Assembly (NCBI GenBank): GCA_036351375.1
Contig: JAZBOY010000245.1
Span: 9,834-73,833, forward strand
Source of the DNA: JANQIO01 sp036351375
Lineage (GTDB): Bacteria; Pseudomonadota; Gammaproteobacteria; Pseudomonadales; Halieaceae
Direction: 5' to 3'
Length of the DNA: 64,000 nt
Shown here: piece after piece, positions 54,753-64,000 of the stretch
Numbering within the stretch: the stretch's first letter is position 1
Layout: every line of letters begins with the position of its first letter
Program-made: the position numbers and the translations under genes
The notes under the pieces: generated by a model
Databases searched by the model: none
Seen by the model: only the letters and a program-made list of their open reading frames with translations
Told to the model about the DNA's origin: nothing

Positions 54753-55315
54753 GATGCACGCCGCTTCGCCGGCATATGCACGGTCTCTCTGCGGTGTTCT
54801 CCCGGCTCCAGTCCGTCCAGGCTCCAGCGGCCGACCGTCACTCGCACCAGGCGCAGGGTGGGAAAACCCACGGCCGCAGTCATGCGGCGTACCTGGCGGT
54901 TGCGACCCTCGGTGATTTTCAGTTCCAGCCAGCTGGTGACATCGTTGTTGCGCCGGCGAATCGGTGGGTTGCGGGGCCAGAGTTCGGGCGCCTCAATACG
55001 GGCCGCCTTTGCCGGTCGCGTCAGGCCGTCATTGAGTTCCACGCCGCGGCGCAGGCTGGCGAGGGCGGCATCGTCGATCTCGCCATCCAGCTGGGCGAGA
55101 TAGGTTTTCCAGGTCTTGCTGCGCGGGTTGGCGATCTGCTGCTGCAGGCGGCCGTCATCTGTCAGCAACAGTAGGCCCTCCGAGTCGTAGTCGAGGCGAC
55201 CGGCTGCGCGAAAGCCGGGCAGGTCGAGGTAATCCGCCAGCGTGGCGCGGCCCTCGCTGTCGCTGAACTGCGACAGCACCTGGAAGGGTTTGTTGAAGAG
55301 CACAATATCCGACAC
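54749..55315 (-). CDS. rluE: 23S rRNA pseudouridine synthase RluE
   Basis: Encodes 188 residues from GTG 55315. RsuA/RluE family: LFNKPFQVLSQFSD, the catalytic Asp in AGRLDYDSEGLLLLT, and EGRNRQVRRMTAAVGFPTLRLVR. It makes pseudouridine 2457 in 23S rRNA. First gene of the minus-strand run, divergent from icd. Confidence 0.95.
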   Translation of the reverse strand: MSDIVLFNKPFQVLSQFSDSEGRATLADYLDLPGFRAAGRLDYDSEGLLLLTDDGRLQQQIANPRSKTWKTYLAQLDGEIDDAALASLRRGVELNDGLTRPAKAARIEAPELWPRNPPIRRRNNDVTSWLELKITEGRNRQVRRMTAAVGFPTLRLVRVTVGRWSLDGLEPGEHRRETVHMPAKRRAS

Positions 55316-55380
55316 GGCTTATCCATATGCTTTGCGGGGGCTTGAATGTGCCTGAAACTCGCACCCGCCGAGGCTACTGG

Positions 55381-55389
55381 TGCTATAAT
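55381..55389 (+). promoter_or_regulatory. Extended -10 promoter of icd
   Basis: tgcTATAAT is a perfect extended -10 element located about 58 bases upstream of the icd start. No -35 box is apparent, which is common for extended -10 promoters. Confidence 0.65.
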
Positions 55390-55446
55390 TCGCGCCGTTT
55401 TTGCACACCTGTCTGCAACCCGCAATAGACTCAACGGAGCATTTCA

Positions 55447-56700
<1,254 letters not shown>

Positions 56701-56707
56701 GTAGGCC

Positions 56708-56904
56708 GTGTGCCGCGAGGGCAGTGCCAGGTCCGGAACGGGCGCTGACTCGCGGCAATTTTCCAGGCAGCTGCGCAACTCGACCAAAATTGCTGCGCAA
56801 TTTTTGGGACTCGGACAGTGCTCGCTACAGAGCGCCTGGAAAATCACCGCGAGCCAAAGCTGCGCCCTGATGGTTCCGAACCTGGCACAGCCCTCGCGGC
56901 ACAC
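56708..56904. repeat. 197-bp near-perfect inverted repeat element
   Basis: The outer arms 56708-56739 and 56873-56904 match at 30 of 32 positions when one is reverse-complemented. Symmetry continues inwards with small gaps (gggcgc and ctcgcgg...attttccaggc on both sides) to a central hairpin at 56784-56807 (ccaaaattg/caatttttgg). It starts eight bases after icd and lies before the icd terminator, so it would be transcribed into the icd 3' UTR as one long hairpin. No target-site duplication is obvious. Confidence 0.9.
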
Positions 56905-56933
56905 TCCACCGCAGCGATAATCCTTTTTGAAGA

Positions 56934-56961
56934 AAGCCGGCCGAACAGGTCGGCTTTTTTC
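56934..56961 (+). terminator. Rho-independent terminator of icd
   Basis: Stem aagccggcc/ggtcggctt (one G-T pair) with loop gaaca followed by six T residues including the stem end. Confidence 0.88.
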
Positions 56962-57155
56962 TTGTCTGATCCGTATACACTTGCTGACGGGTCCTGCGCT
57001 ATTTGCCTGATTCCTGTCAAGGGCTTGTGAAAAGCCGCATCCACCCACACTATGAACGAGAGAGATTTGGGTATACTGAATCCATGGAACCCATGTATGA
57101 CCGTAGTGTTTGTCTGAGTACGCGTATGGTTTCCGAGCGGGACCTGCTCACGCGC

Positions 57156-57491
57156 ATGAGTGACGACGATGACCGACAGGGCGATGCCCTGGACGGTGAC
57201 ACGGCTGTCCAGGAAGCCAAGCCAAAGCTCAAGAAGCCGCCGCTATACAAAGTCATACTGCTCAACGACGACTACACCCCTATGGAGTTCGTGGTGGAGG
57301 TGCTGGAAATCTTCTTCCGCATGAACCGCGAACAGGCGACCCAGATCATGCTGACTGTGCACACCCAGGGAAAGGGTGTCTGCGGCATCTACACCCGGGA
57401 TATCGCCGAAACCAAGATGAATCAGGTGAACCAGTATTCACGGGATCACCAGCACCCCTTACTTTGTGAAGTAGAGGCCTCTGACGGCTAG
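57156..57491 (+). CDS. clpS: ATP-dependent Clp protease adaptor ClpS
   Basis: Encodes 111 residues if the start is the ATG at 57156; the frame is open upstream and an ATG at 57126 would give 121 residues, close to Pseudomonas ClpS. Neither has a strong ribosome-binding site. The core YKVILLNDDYTPMEFVVEVL, MLTVHTQGKGVCGIYTRDIAETK and QHPLLCEVE is highly conserved. ClpS binds N-degrons (Leu, Phe, Trp, Tyr) and hands them to ClpA, encoded 10 bases downstream. A possible -10, TATACT, lies at 57072-57077. Confidence 0.93.
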   Translation: MSDDDDRQGDALDGDTAVQEAKPKLKKPPLYKVILLNDDYTPMEFVVEVLEIFFRMNREQATQIMLTVHTQGKGVCGIYTRDIAETKMNQVNQYSRDHQHPLLCEVEASDG

Positions 57492-57501
57492 GACACCATC
57501 G

Positions 57502-59781
57502 ATGTTAAACAAAGAGCTCGAAGCGACACTCAACGAAGCCTTCAAGGGCGCCCAGTCCAAGCGGCATGAATACATGACGGTGGAACACCTGTTGCTGGCC
57601 CTGCTGGACAATGTGGACGCCGCCCGCGTGCTCAAGGCCTGTGGCGGTGACCTGGGCAACCTGCGCGGCGAGCTGACGGAGTTTGTCGATGCCACCACAC
57701 CGCTGATTCCGGAAGACGAGGATGATCGCGACACCCAGCCCACCCTGGGCTTCCAGCGGGTGATTCAGCGCGCTGCCTTCCACGTGCAGTCCTCCGGCAA
57801 GGCCGAGGTCACCGGTGCGAACGTGCTGGTGGCGATCTTCAGTGAGCAGGAGAGCCAGGCGGTTTACTTCCTCAAAATGCAGAACATCGCCCGCCTGGAC
57901 GTGGTGAATTACATCACCCACGGCATTTCCAAGGTCTCCGGCGAAGACGACAGCAGCCCGGAGCGGGTAGCAGACGACGAGGCGGCCCTGGAAGAGGGCG
58001 AGGCCAACCCCCTCGATGCCTTTGCCACCAACCTCAACGAAGAAGCCGAAGAGGGGCGTATTGATCCGCTCATCGGTCGCATGCAGGAGGTGGAGCGGGT
58101 CTCCCAGATCCTGTCCCGTCGCCGTAAGAACAACCCACTGCTGGTCGGCGAATCCGGTGTGGGCAAGACCGCCATCGCCGAGGGCCTGGCGAAGCTGATT
58201 GTCGATGGCGCGGTTCCCGACGTGCTCAAGGATAGCGTGGTCTATGCACTGGACATGGGCTCGCTGCTGGCGGGCACCAAGTACCGTGGCGACTTCGAGA
58301 AACGACTGAAGACGCTGCTGGCAGAGCTCAAGAAGCGCGAGGGGGCCATCCTCTTCATCGACGAGATTCACACCATTATCGGTGCCGGGGCGGCCTCCGG
58401 TGGCGTGATGGACGCTTCGAACCTGCTGAAGCCCATGCTGGCTTCCGGCAAGCTACGCTGCATCGGTTCCACCACCTTCCAGGAATACCGCGGTATTTTC
58501 GACAAGGACCGTGCCCTCAGTCGTCGCTTCCAGAAGATCGACGTGCTGGAGCCCTCCGCCGAGGATACCTTCCACATTCTCAAGGGCCTGAAGAGCCGTT
58601 TCGAGGATCATCACGGCCTGCGCTACACCAACAAGGCCCTGAAGGCTGCCGCGGAGCTGGCCGAGCGCTACATCACCGATCGCTTCCTGCCGGACAAGGC
58701 CATTGACGTGATCGACGAGGCGGGCGCCTTCCAGCAACTGCAGCCGCCCTCCAAACGCAAGAAAGTGATTGGCGTGCACGATGTGGAAGCCGTGATCGCC
58801 AAGATCGCCCGCATCCCGCCAAAGTCCGTCAGCGCCTCCGACAAGGAAGCCCTGCAGAAGCTCGAGAGCAACCTGCAGATGGCAGTGTTCGGCCAGGACC
58901 AGGCCATTACCAGCCTGTCTACCGCCATCAAGCTGGCCCGCGCCGGCCTCAAGCCCACGGAAAAGCCGATTGGCTCCTTCCTGTTCGCCGGCCCTACCGG
59001 CGTGGGCAAGACCGAGGTCAGCCGCCAGCTGGCCCGGGTGCTGGGCCTGGAGCTGGTGCGGTTCGACATGTCCGAGTACATGGAGCGCCACACGGTTTCG
59101 CGCCTGATCGGTGCACCGCCCGGCTATGTCGGCTTTGACCAGGGCGGCCTGCTCACCGACGCGGTGACCAAGAACCCGCACTCCGTGGTGCTGCTGGACG
59201 AGATCGAGAAAGCCCACCCGGAAGTGTTCAACCTGCTGCTGCAGGTCATGGACCACGGCTCGCTGACCGACAACAACGGCCGCCGCGCGGATTTCCGCAA
59301 CGTGATCCTGATCATGACCACCAACGCCGGCGCCGAGAACATCAGCCGCCGCACCATCGGCTTCGTCGAGCAGGACCACTCCACCGACGGCCTGGAAGCG
59401 ATCAACCGCATGTTCACGCCGGAATTCCGCAACCGCCTGGATGCCATTATCCAGTTCGAGCCGCTCAAGCAGGACGTCATTATGACGGTCGTGGACAAGT
59501 TCCTCACCGAGCTGCAGCTGCAGCTGGATGAGAAGCGCGTCCTGCTGAACGTGGACGAGCGCGCCCGGCAGTGGCTGGTAGAGCGCGGCTACGACGTTAC
59601 CATGGGCGCAAGACCCATGGCCCGCGTTATCCAGGAGAACATCAAGAAGCCGCTGGCGGAAATGGTGCTCTTCGGCGAGCTCTCATCCAACGGCGGCACG
59701 GCCCAGGTCAGCTACGACGAGGCGACTGACAGCCTGATCGTGGAGGCTGAGGTCGAGGAAAAAGAACCCGCCGAGGCTTGA
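57502..59781 (+). CDS. clpA: ATP-dependent Clp protease ATPase subunit ClpA
   Basis: Encodes 759 residues. An N-terminal Clp repeat domain (about 1-150) binds ClpS. Two AAA+ modules follow, with Walker A sites at Gly216 (GESGVGKT) and Gly497 (GPTGVGKT) and Walker B segments ILFIDEIH and VVLLDEIEKAHP. It unfolds substrates for ClpP, which is elsewhere. With clpS upstream and bpt/aat downstream, the window holds nearly the whole N-degron pathway. Confidence 0.97.
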   Translation: MLNKELEATLNEAFKGAQSKRHEYMTVEHLLLALLDNVDAARVLKACGGDLGNLRGELTEFVDATTPLIPEDEDDRDTQPTLGFQRVIQRAAFHVQSSGKAEVTGANVLVAIFSEQESQAVYFLKMQNIARLDVVNYITHGISKVSGEDDSSPERVADDEAALEEGEANPLDAFATNLNEEAEEGRIDPLIGRMQEVERVSQILSRRRKNNPLLVGESGVGKTAIAEGLAKLIVDGAVPDVLKDSVVYALDMGSLLAGTKYRGDFEKRLKTLLAELKKREGAILFIDEIHTIIGAGAASGGVMDASNLLKPMLASGKLRCIGSTTFQEYRGIFDKDRALSRRFQKIDVLEPSAEDTFHILKGLKSRFEDHHGLRYTNKALKAAAELAERYITDRFLPDKAIDVIDEAGAFQQLQPPSKRKKVIGVHDVEAVIAKIARIPPKSVSASDKEALQKLESNLQMAVFGQDQAITSLSTAIKLARAGLKPTEKPIGSFLFAGPTGVGKTEVSRQLARVLGLELVRFDMSEYMERHTVSRLIGAPPGYVGFDQGGLLTDAVTKNPHSVVLLDEIEKAHPEVFNLLLQVMDHGSLTDNNGRRADFRNVILIMTTNAGAENISRRTIGFVEQDHSTDGLEAINRMFTPEFRNRLDAIIQFEPLKQDVIMTVVDKFLTELQLQLDEKRVLLNVDERARQWLVERGYDVTMGARPMARVIQENIKKPLAEMVLFGELSSNGGTAQVSYDEATDSLIVEAEVEEKEPAEA

Positions 59782-59800
59782 TCGGCCACCCCACTTCTTG

Positions 59801-59831
59801 AAGGGCGCCCATGTGGCGCCCTTTTTCTTTT
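59801..59831 (+). terminator. Rho-independent terminator of clpA
   Basis: A perfect 9-bp stem aagggcgcc/ggcgccctt with loop catgt, followed by tttcttttg, 20 bases after the clpA stop. Confidence 0.92.
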
Positions 59832-59861
59832 GTGCAATTTGCTCCGTAGTACGGGCGAAAT

Positions 59862-59964
59862 CTGGGTTGACCTCCTCCACGGACACGCTACAAGCATGCC
59901 GTCCATGGCTCGCTCGGCGACGGCCGTCCTGGCCGTCGACGGTCCGTGGAGGAGGTCAACCCAG
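59862..59964 (+). repeat. Stem-loop element, copy 1
   Basis: A perfect 22-bp outer stem (59862-59883 with 59943-59964) encloses 59 bases. These contain a conserved single-stranded-looking part beginning cgctacaagcatgccgtcc and an inner 8-bp hairpin cgacggcc-gtcct-ggccgtcg at 59918-59938. Copy 2 at 60044-60147 shares the enclosed sequence on the other strand but has a different outer stem. Confidence 0.9.
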
Positions 59965-60043
59965 CTTCCGCCCTCGGCCGGTGCCAAATTCTCACTAAAT
60001 GAAACGGAGCGTGCAGCCAGGTTCCCTGCTGGCAGAGTGCGTG

Positions 60044-60147
60044 GGGTGCCCGGGGTGTTTCCGGGACCGTCTGCGGCCAGGACGGCCGCAGTCGAGCGAG
60101 CCATGGATGGCATGCTTTTAGCGCGTCCCGGAAACACCCCGGGTGCC
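60044..60147 (-). repeat. Stem-loop element, copy 2 (inverted)
   Basis: The outer stem has a perfect 19-bp core (60049-60067 with 60125-60143), unrelated in sequence to that of copy 1. The enclosed sequence, read on the minus strand, matches copy 1 at about 54 of 62 positions. The inner hairpin is ctgcggcc-gtcct-ggccgcag: the changed bases are compensatory, so pairing is kept. Confidence 0.9.
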
Positions 60148-60262
60148 GCGCGCACGTCATTGAGGCACGGGTATATGACCGCGACCAGCTAGGGAAGGTC
60201 GGTTAGTCGTGTAGCGGGTGGTGTAGCGCCTCTGAGGGTGGACGAGGCGGTAACTCCGGGTG

Positions 60263-60285
60263 GTTTGCGATCTTTGGTCGCAAAC
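60263..60285. terminator. Hairpin downstream of infA
   Basis: A perfect 8-bp stem gtttgcga/tcgcaaac with a 7-base loop, nine bases past the infA stop on the minus strand. There is no T-tract, so intrinsic termination is uncertain. Confidence 0.45.
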
Positions 60286-60293
60286 GCAGGGTA

Positions 60294-60512
60294 TCAGCGG
60301 GCGCGGTAGGTGATGCGGCCCTTGGTAAGGTCGTAGGGCGTCAGCTCTACCTTGACCTTGTCGCCGGTCAGAATCCGGATGTAGTTCTTGCGCATCTTGC
60401 CGGAGATGTGGGCAGTCACGATGTGACCGTTCTCCAGCTGTACGCGGAAAGTCGTGTTGGGAAGCGTATCGATCACTTCGCCATCCATTTCAATCTGGTC
60501 TTCCTTTGCCAT
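60294..60512 (-). CDS. infA: Translation initiation factor IF-1
   Basis: Encodes 72 residues, the exact usual length, forming an S1-type OB fold: MAKEDQIEMDGEVIDTLPNT, then FRVQLENGHIVTAHISGKMR and the ending YDLTKGRITYRAR. It binds the ribosomal A site during initiation. Its place between clpA and bpt/aat is conserved in gammaproteobacteria. Confidence 0.98.
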   Translation of the reverse strand: MAKEDQIEMDGEVIDTLPNTTFRVQLENGHIVTAHISGKMRKNYIRILTGDKVKVELTPYDLTKGRITYRAR

Positions 60513-60601
60513 CCAGCGGCAGTCCTCACAGGATAAATAAGGCGCGAATTTTGCCTGAAAACGGCAACGAGTTCTAGCGCAAGTTCCGGCTCAACAGGGG
60601 A

Positions 60602-61312
60602 CTAGAGCAATTCTACCCAAGTACCGTTGATGTAGAGCTCCAGCGGGCGGTACTGGATTTTGTAGGCCATCTTCTGGCACTGCTTGATCCAGTAGCCGAG
60701 GTAGACGTAATCCAGGCCCATCTCGCGGGTGGCCTCGATCTGCCACAACACCGCGAACGTCCCCAGGCTGCGGTCCTGCAGGTCGGGGTCGTAGAAGGTG
60801 TAGATCGCCGACAGGCCGTCGTCGATCAGGTCGGCGACTGCCACGCCGATCAGGCGTCCGTCGAGGTACATGCCGTAAAACCGGGTGACGCCCCATTCTG
60901 CGCTGAGGAAGGACTGGTACTGGTCGCGCGAGGGCGGGTACATATCTCCGTCGTGATGGCGTTCCTCGATATAGCGGCGGTACAGCTCGAAGGGCTCGTC
61001 TCCGTTGATGTCGTCGAGCTCCCGCACCTCGATGTCCTGGTTGCGGCGCAAGGCGCGGCGCTGGCTGCGCTTGGGCTCGAAGCCGTCGACCGGCACCCGC
61101 GCCGGGATGCAGGCAGAGCAGTTGCTGCAGTTTGGGCGGTACAGGTGTGAGCCGGAGCGGCGAAAGCCCAGCAGTGACAGCTGACTGTAGAGGGCGCTGG
61201 ACATTGGCGTGCGGGGGTCGACAAACAGCGTGGTGGCTTCCTGCTCCGGCAGGTAGCTGCAGCTGTGGGGGTAGGTTGTGTAGACCTTCAGGTCCCGCAA
61301 TGAAGATGTCAC
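60602..61312 (-). CDS. bpt: Aspartate/glutamate leucyltransferase
   Basis: Encodes 236 residues starting at GTG 61312, which overlaps the aat stop (GTGA). Features of the Bpt/ATE family: PHSCSYLPEQEATTLFVDP, GFRRSGSHLYRPNCSNCSAC (cysteine cluster), PARVPVDGF and DYVYLGYWIKQCQKMAYK. It attaches Leu to N-terminal Asp or Glu to make a ClpS-recognised degron. Confidence 0.94.
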   Translation of the reverse strand: MTSSLRDLKVYTTYPHSCSYLPEQEATTLFVDPRTPMSSALYSQLSLLGFRRSGSHLYRPNCSNCSACIPARVPVDGFEPKRSQRRALRRNQDIEVRELDDINGDEPFELYRRYIEERHHDGDMYPPSRDQYQSFLSAEWGVTRFYGMYLDGRLIGVAVADLIDDGLSAIYTFYDPDLQDRSLGTFAVLWQIEATREMGLDYVYLGYWIKQCQKMAYKIQYRPLELYINGTWVELL

Positions 61313-62037
61313 ACCAGCTCTCTCACGCGTATGTCCAGATCCCAGTGGGCGCCGGACGGGTCCATATTCTCGAGCGGATGCCCAGTGTGGGGAAGGTAGA
61401 ATTCAAAGTCCACTCTTGGAATGTTACGCGCGCCCATGGAATTGAGATGATCGCTTTCCACCTGGCAGTCGATCAACTCCAGGCTGTGGTCGGCCATGAC
61501 CCGTGTCAACGCCACCAGCGCCAGCTTGGAGGCGTCGCTCACGCGGCTGAACATGGACTCCCCGAAGAACACCTTGCCCAGCGCCACCCCGTACAGGCCG
61601 CCCTGGAGCTGCTCCTGCTCGTCCCAGACCTCGATGGAATGGGCAAAGCCCGAGCGGTGCAGTTCCATGTAGGCGCGGGCCATGTTGTTGGTAATCCAGG
61701 TACCGCGCTCGCGGGCGCGGGGCGCGGCGCAGCCGGAAAGCACCCGATGGAATGCCCGGTCCGTGGTAATCCGGAAGCGGTCCCGGCGCATGGTCCGGGC
61801 GAGGCTGCGGGAAACGTTGATCTCATCCGGGAACAGCACCGAGCGCGGGTCGGGGCTCCACCAGAGAATGGGCTGCGGATCCTCGTACCACGGGAAGATT
61901 CCGCGCTGGTAGGCGCTCAGCAAGCGCCGCATGCTGAGATCGCCCCCGACCGCCAGCAGGCCGTTGGGGTAGGTGAGCGCCTGCTGGGTGTCGGGGAACT
62001 CCAGGCTGTTGTTTTCTATGCGCTCGATAGTGACCAT
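61309..62037 (-). CDS. aat: Leucyl/phenylalanyl-tRNA-protein transferase
   Basis: Encodes 242 residues. Conserved: LTYPNGLLAVGGDLSMRRLL, YQRGIFPWYEDPQPILWWSP, RGTWITNNMARAYMELHRSG and GKVFFGESMFSR. Aat adds Leu or Phe to N-terminal Lys or Arg, generating ClpS substrates. The four-base overlap with bpt shows joint translation of the two transferases. Confidence 0.96.
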   Translation of the reverse strand: MVTIERIENNSLEFPDTQQALTYPNGLLAVGGDLSMRRLLSAYQRGIFPWYEDPQPILWWSPDPRSVLFPDEINVSRSLARTMRRDRFRITTDRAFHRVLSGCAAPRARERGTWITNNMARAYMELHRSGFAHSIEVWDEQEQLQGGLYGVALGKVFFGESMFSRVSDASKLALVALTRVMADHSLELIDCQVESDHLNSMGARNIPRVDFEFYLPHTGHPLENMDPSGAHWDLDIRVRELV

Positions 62038-62113
62038 GATATCTACAGCTTACCCGCTTTTTACCTCGCCTTTCCCCTGCCTTTCCCTCGCATAAGCCCC
62101 TGTCGTTGCGGCG

Positions 62114-63064
62114 CTAGTGCTGGTTGTCCAGGTAGCGCTCTGCGTCCAGCGCGGCCATGCAACCAAAGCCCGCCGAGGTGACCGCCTGGCGATAGACGTG
62201 GTCGCCCACGTCCCCGGCCGCGAAAACGCCCGGTACGCTGGTGGCGGTGGCGTCGCCTTCGATGCCGCTGCGAATCCGGATGTAGCCATCCTTCATATCG
62301 AGCTGGCCCTCGAAAATATCGGTGTTCGGATGATGGCCGATAGCGATAAATACGCCGGCTACATCGACGTCGCTGGTGGCCTCATCGAGGGTAGATTTCA
62401 CCCGCATGCCGGTCACACCGCTGTCGTCGCCGGTGATTTCCAGCAGCGTATGGTTCCACAGGAAGCGAATCTTGCCCTCGGCCTCGCGCTCGAACAGGCG
62501 ATCCTGGAGGATTTTCTCAGCGCGCATTTCGTCGCGGCGGTGCACCAGCACCACCTCTTCGGCGATATTGGACAGGTACAGGGCTTCCTCGGCGGCGGTA
62601 TTGCCACCACCGATCACGGCCACTTTCTGGCCGCGGTAGAAGAAGCCGTCACAGGTGGCGCAGGCGCTCACGCCCTTGCCCAGGAAGGTTTCCTCGGAGG
62701 GCAGCCCCAGGTACTTTGCGGAGGCGCCGGTGGCGATAATCAGCGCATCGCAGGTGTAGGTCGACGTACCCTTGAGGGTCAGCGGCCTGCTGCTCAGGTC
62801 GACTTCCTCGATGTGGTCGAAAATCACCTGGGTATCGAAGCGCTCGGCGTGCTGCAGCATGCGCTGCATCAGGTCGGGGCCCTGCAGGCCCTCGACATCG
62901 CCGGGCCAGTTGTCCACGTCGGTGGTGGTAGTGAGCTGGCCGCCCTGTTGCATGCCAGTAATGACCACCGGCTTGAGATTGGCGCGGGCAGCGTAAATCG
63001 CGGCGGTATAGCCGGCGGGCCCGGAGCCGAGGATAATCAGGCGGTGGTGTTGGGTGTCGCTCAT
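62114..63064 (-). CDS. trxB: Thioredoxin reductase
   Basis: Encodes 316 residues from the ATG at 63064; the frame runs open for 279 more bases upstream but those belong to the opposite-strand ftsK region. FAD site ILGSGPAGYTAAIYAAR, redox-active Cys135/Cys138 (ACATCDGF), NADPH site VIGGGNTAAEEA and the C-terminal GVFAAGDVGDHVYRQ. It keeps thioredoxin reduced for enzymes including Bcp. Divergent from ftsK. Confidence 0.96.
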   Translation of the reverse strand: MSDTQHHRLIILGSGPAGYTAAIYAARANLKPVVITGMQQGGQLTTTTDVDNWPGDVEGLQGPDLMQRMLQHAERFDTQVIFDHIEEVDLSSRPLTLKGTSTYTCDALIIATGASAKYLGLPSEETFLGKGVSACATCDGFFYRGQKVAVIGGGNTAAEEALYLSNIAEEVVLVHRRDEMRAEKILQDRLFEREAEGKIRFLWNHTLLEITGDDSGVTGMRVKSTLDEATSDVDVAGVFIAIGHHPNTDIFEGQLDMKDGYIRIRSGIEGDATATSVPGVFAAGDVGDHVYRQAVTSAGFGCMAALDAERYLDNQH

Positions 63065-63224
63065 CTTGGATCCTGTGTCGATTGTCTTGGAAGCGGCATA
63101 TGATAAATTAAAGCATGAAAGTGCGCTAAGTTTTTGAAATAAAATATAAATATAAGCATAATCACCACCTGTATAAGCGCATGCAAACGTAAACAAGCGC
63201 ACTGGGAGCAGACCGGGGTGAGCC

Positions 63225-64000
63225 TTGGCCAATAGCAGTACAGCGACAAGTACAGCAAGAACTACAACACGTGGCCACACGGAGTCTGCGCCTGCCACCG
63301 CGGCCCGTTTCCTCGGCCCGCGGCTGCGCGAGGGCGCCTTCATCGGCGTTACGGCGGCCTGCCTCTACCTGCTGCTGGCCCTGTTCACCTATACGCCTGA
63401 TGATCCGGGCTGGTCTGCCACCGGTAGCGGTGATTTCGTCAACAATGCCGGCGGGCCTTTCGGCGCCTGGCTGGCGGATGTGTTCTTCTCGCTGATAGGC
63501 TATCTCGCCTTTGTATTCCCATTGATGCTGGCCGGGCGCTCCTGGATCCTGTTCCAGCATCGGCACGAAGACCTGGGCTTCGACTGGGTCACCTTCGCCA
63601 TTCGCACCCTCGGCCTGCTACTGGTCATGATTGCCGGCACCGCGCTGTTCGCCATGAACGATATGGGCGGCTCCAGCCTGCCACAGGGCCTGGGCGGCAT
63701 TCTCGGCCAGGCTGTGGGTCAGTCCTTCACCGACGCCTTCAGCGTCACCGGCAGCCGCCTGATCCTGTTGGCGGTGTTGCTGTTCGGGGTGACCATTTTC
63801 ACCGACCTCAGCTGGATCAAGCTGATGGACGACGTAGGCTACTGGACCCTGCATGGCGGCAAGCGCGTCAAGGAACTGGCTGTGCGCACCTGGGAGCGGC
63901 GCCGCGAACAGCGCGCCCAGCAGCGTGCGCAGCAGGAACGCAAGGCGGTGATCACCGAGCACGTCGAGAAAGAAAAGAAGCGCAAGCCGCCCAAGATCAA
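63225..64000 (+). CDS. ftsK: DNA translocase FtsK, N-terminal part
   Basis: Runs off the window end; the first 258 or so residues are present. The start is probably TTG 63225, with ggggtga just upstream; no in-frame ATG precedes the first membrane helix. After a Ser/Thr/Ala-rich leader come four membrane helices (FIGVTAACLYLLLALFTY; FSLIGYLAFVFPLMLAG; RTLGLLLVMIAGTALFAM; LILLAVLLFGVTIF), with the family segment DDPGWS between the first two. A basic, Gln/Arg-rich linker follows (EQRAQQRAQQERKA). The motor domain is outside the window. Divergent from trxB, as in Pseudomonas. Confidence 0.9.
   Translation, partial: MANSSTATSTARTTTRGHTESAPATAARFLGPRLREGAFIGVTAACLYLLLALFTYTPDDPGWSATGSGDFVNNAGGPFGAWLADVFFSLIGYLAFVFPLMLAGRSWILFQHRHEDLGFDWVTFAIRTLGLLLVMIAGTALFAMNDMGGSSLPQGLGGILGQAVGQSFTDAFSVTGSRLILLAVLLFGVTIFTDLSWIKLMDDVGYWTLHGGKRVKELAVRTWERRREQRAQQRAQQERKAVITEHVEKEKKRKPPKI

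Noticed and set aside
59712..60192. Overlapping open frames on both strands across the stem-loop elements (about 120 and 147 codons)
   Set aside because: They arise from the GC-rich inverted repeats, encode low-complexity Arg/Ala/Pro sequence, overlap clpA or the repeats, and have no ribosome-binding site.

Overview
The window reads as chromosomal DNA of a GC-rich, probably marine gammaproteobacterium. Gene content and order (glnS-cysS, folD, the Chp/Pil-Chp chemosensory operon, cysB-thrH-pabB, purB-hflD-mnmA-nudJ-rluE-icd, clpS-clpA-infA-bpt-aat-trxB-ftsK) match the Pseudomonas/Cellvibrionales side of the class. Accessory genes (F420-type luciferase-like oxidoreductase, P450, propionate carboxylation genes) would fit a Halieaceae-like organism, but that placement is inference. 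There is no prophage, CRISPR array or insertion sequence; most of the window is dense housekeeping DNA.

Layout. 1-4.6 kb: end of glnS, cysS, a 47-bp tandem repeat, two unknown genes and a secreted chalcone-isomerase-like/TonB-C protein. 5.0-19.1 kb: a Chp-type chemosensory operon (pilG, pilI, pilJ, cheR/pilK, chpA, cheW/chpC), then unknown genes around an oppositely oriented cheB/chpB. 19.5-21.1 kb: folD and a tRNA cluster (Pro-TGG, His-GTG, Arg-TCT) with a partial duplication carrying a tRNA-Arg fragment. 21.1-26.8 kb: rhodanese, LLM oxidoreductase, moaCDE, flavin reductase, NUDIX, rmuC, bcp. 27.3-29.8 kb: an Ig-like lipoprotein. 29.9-33.4 kb: P450, quinone oxidoreductase, GST-like and SnoaL-like genes, followed by marR. 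34.2-40.4 kb: exonuclease III, an isolated yajC, a PLP desulfhydrase-like gene, 5'-nucleotidase, cysB, thrH, pabB. 40.6-49.1 kb: a complete propionyl-CoA to succinyl-CoA operon with an unusual biotin-carboxylase subunit and a Rieske gene. 49.1-55.3 kb: GNAT, ribosomal oxygenase, purB, hflD, mnmA, nudJ, rluE on the minus strand. 55.4-64 kb: icd, clpS, clpA, infA, bpt, aat, trxB and the start of ftsK.

Working together: the Chp genes form a phosphorelay that in relatives controls twitching motility and surface sensing. The propionate genes would dispose of propionyl-CoA from odd-chain, branched or sterol side-chain breakdown, and the nearby P450 cluster could supply such substrates (inference). 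ClpS, ClpA, Bpt and Aat together make up the bacterial N-degron pathway apart from ClpP.

The most interesting non-coding signals lie between genes near the right end. After clpA are two inverted copies of a stem-loop whose inner segment is conserved while both stems differ in sequence yet remain complementary, including compensatory changes. After icd is a separate 197-bp near-palindrome. Both look like undescribed dispersed structured elements. Their mobility, expression and function cannot be judged from this window alone.
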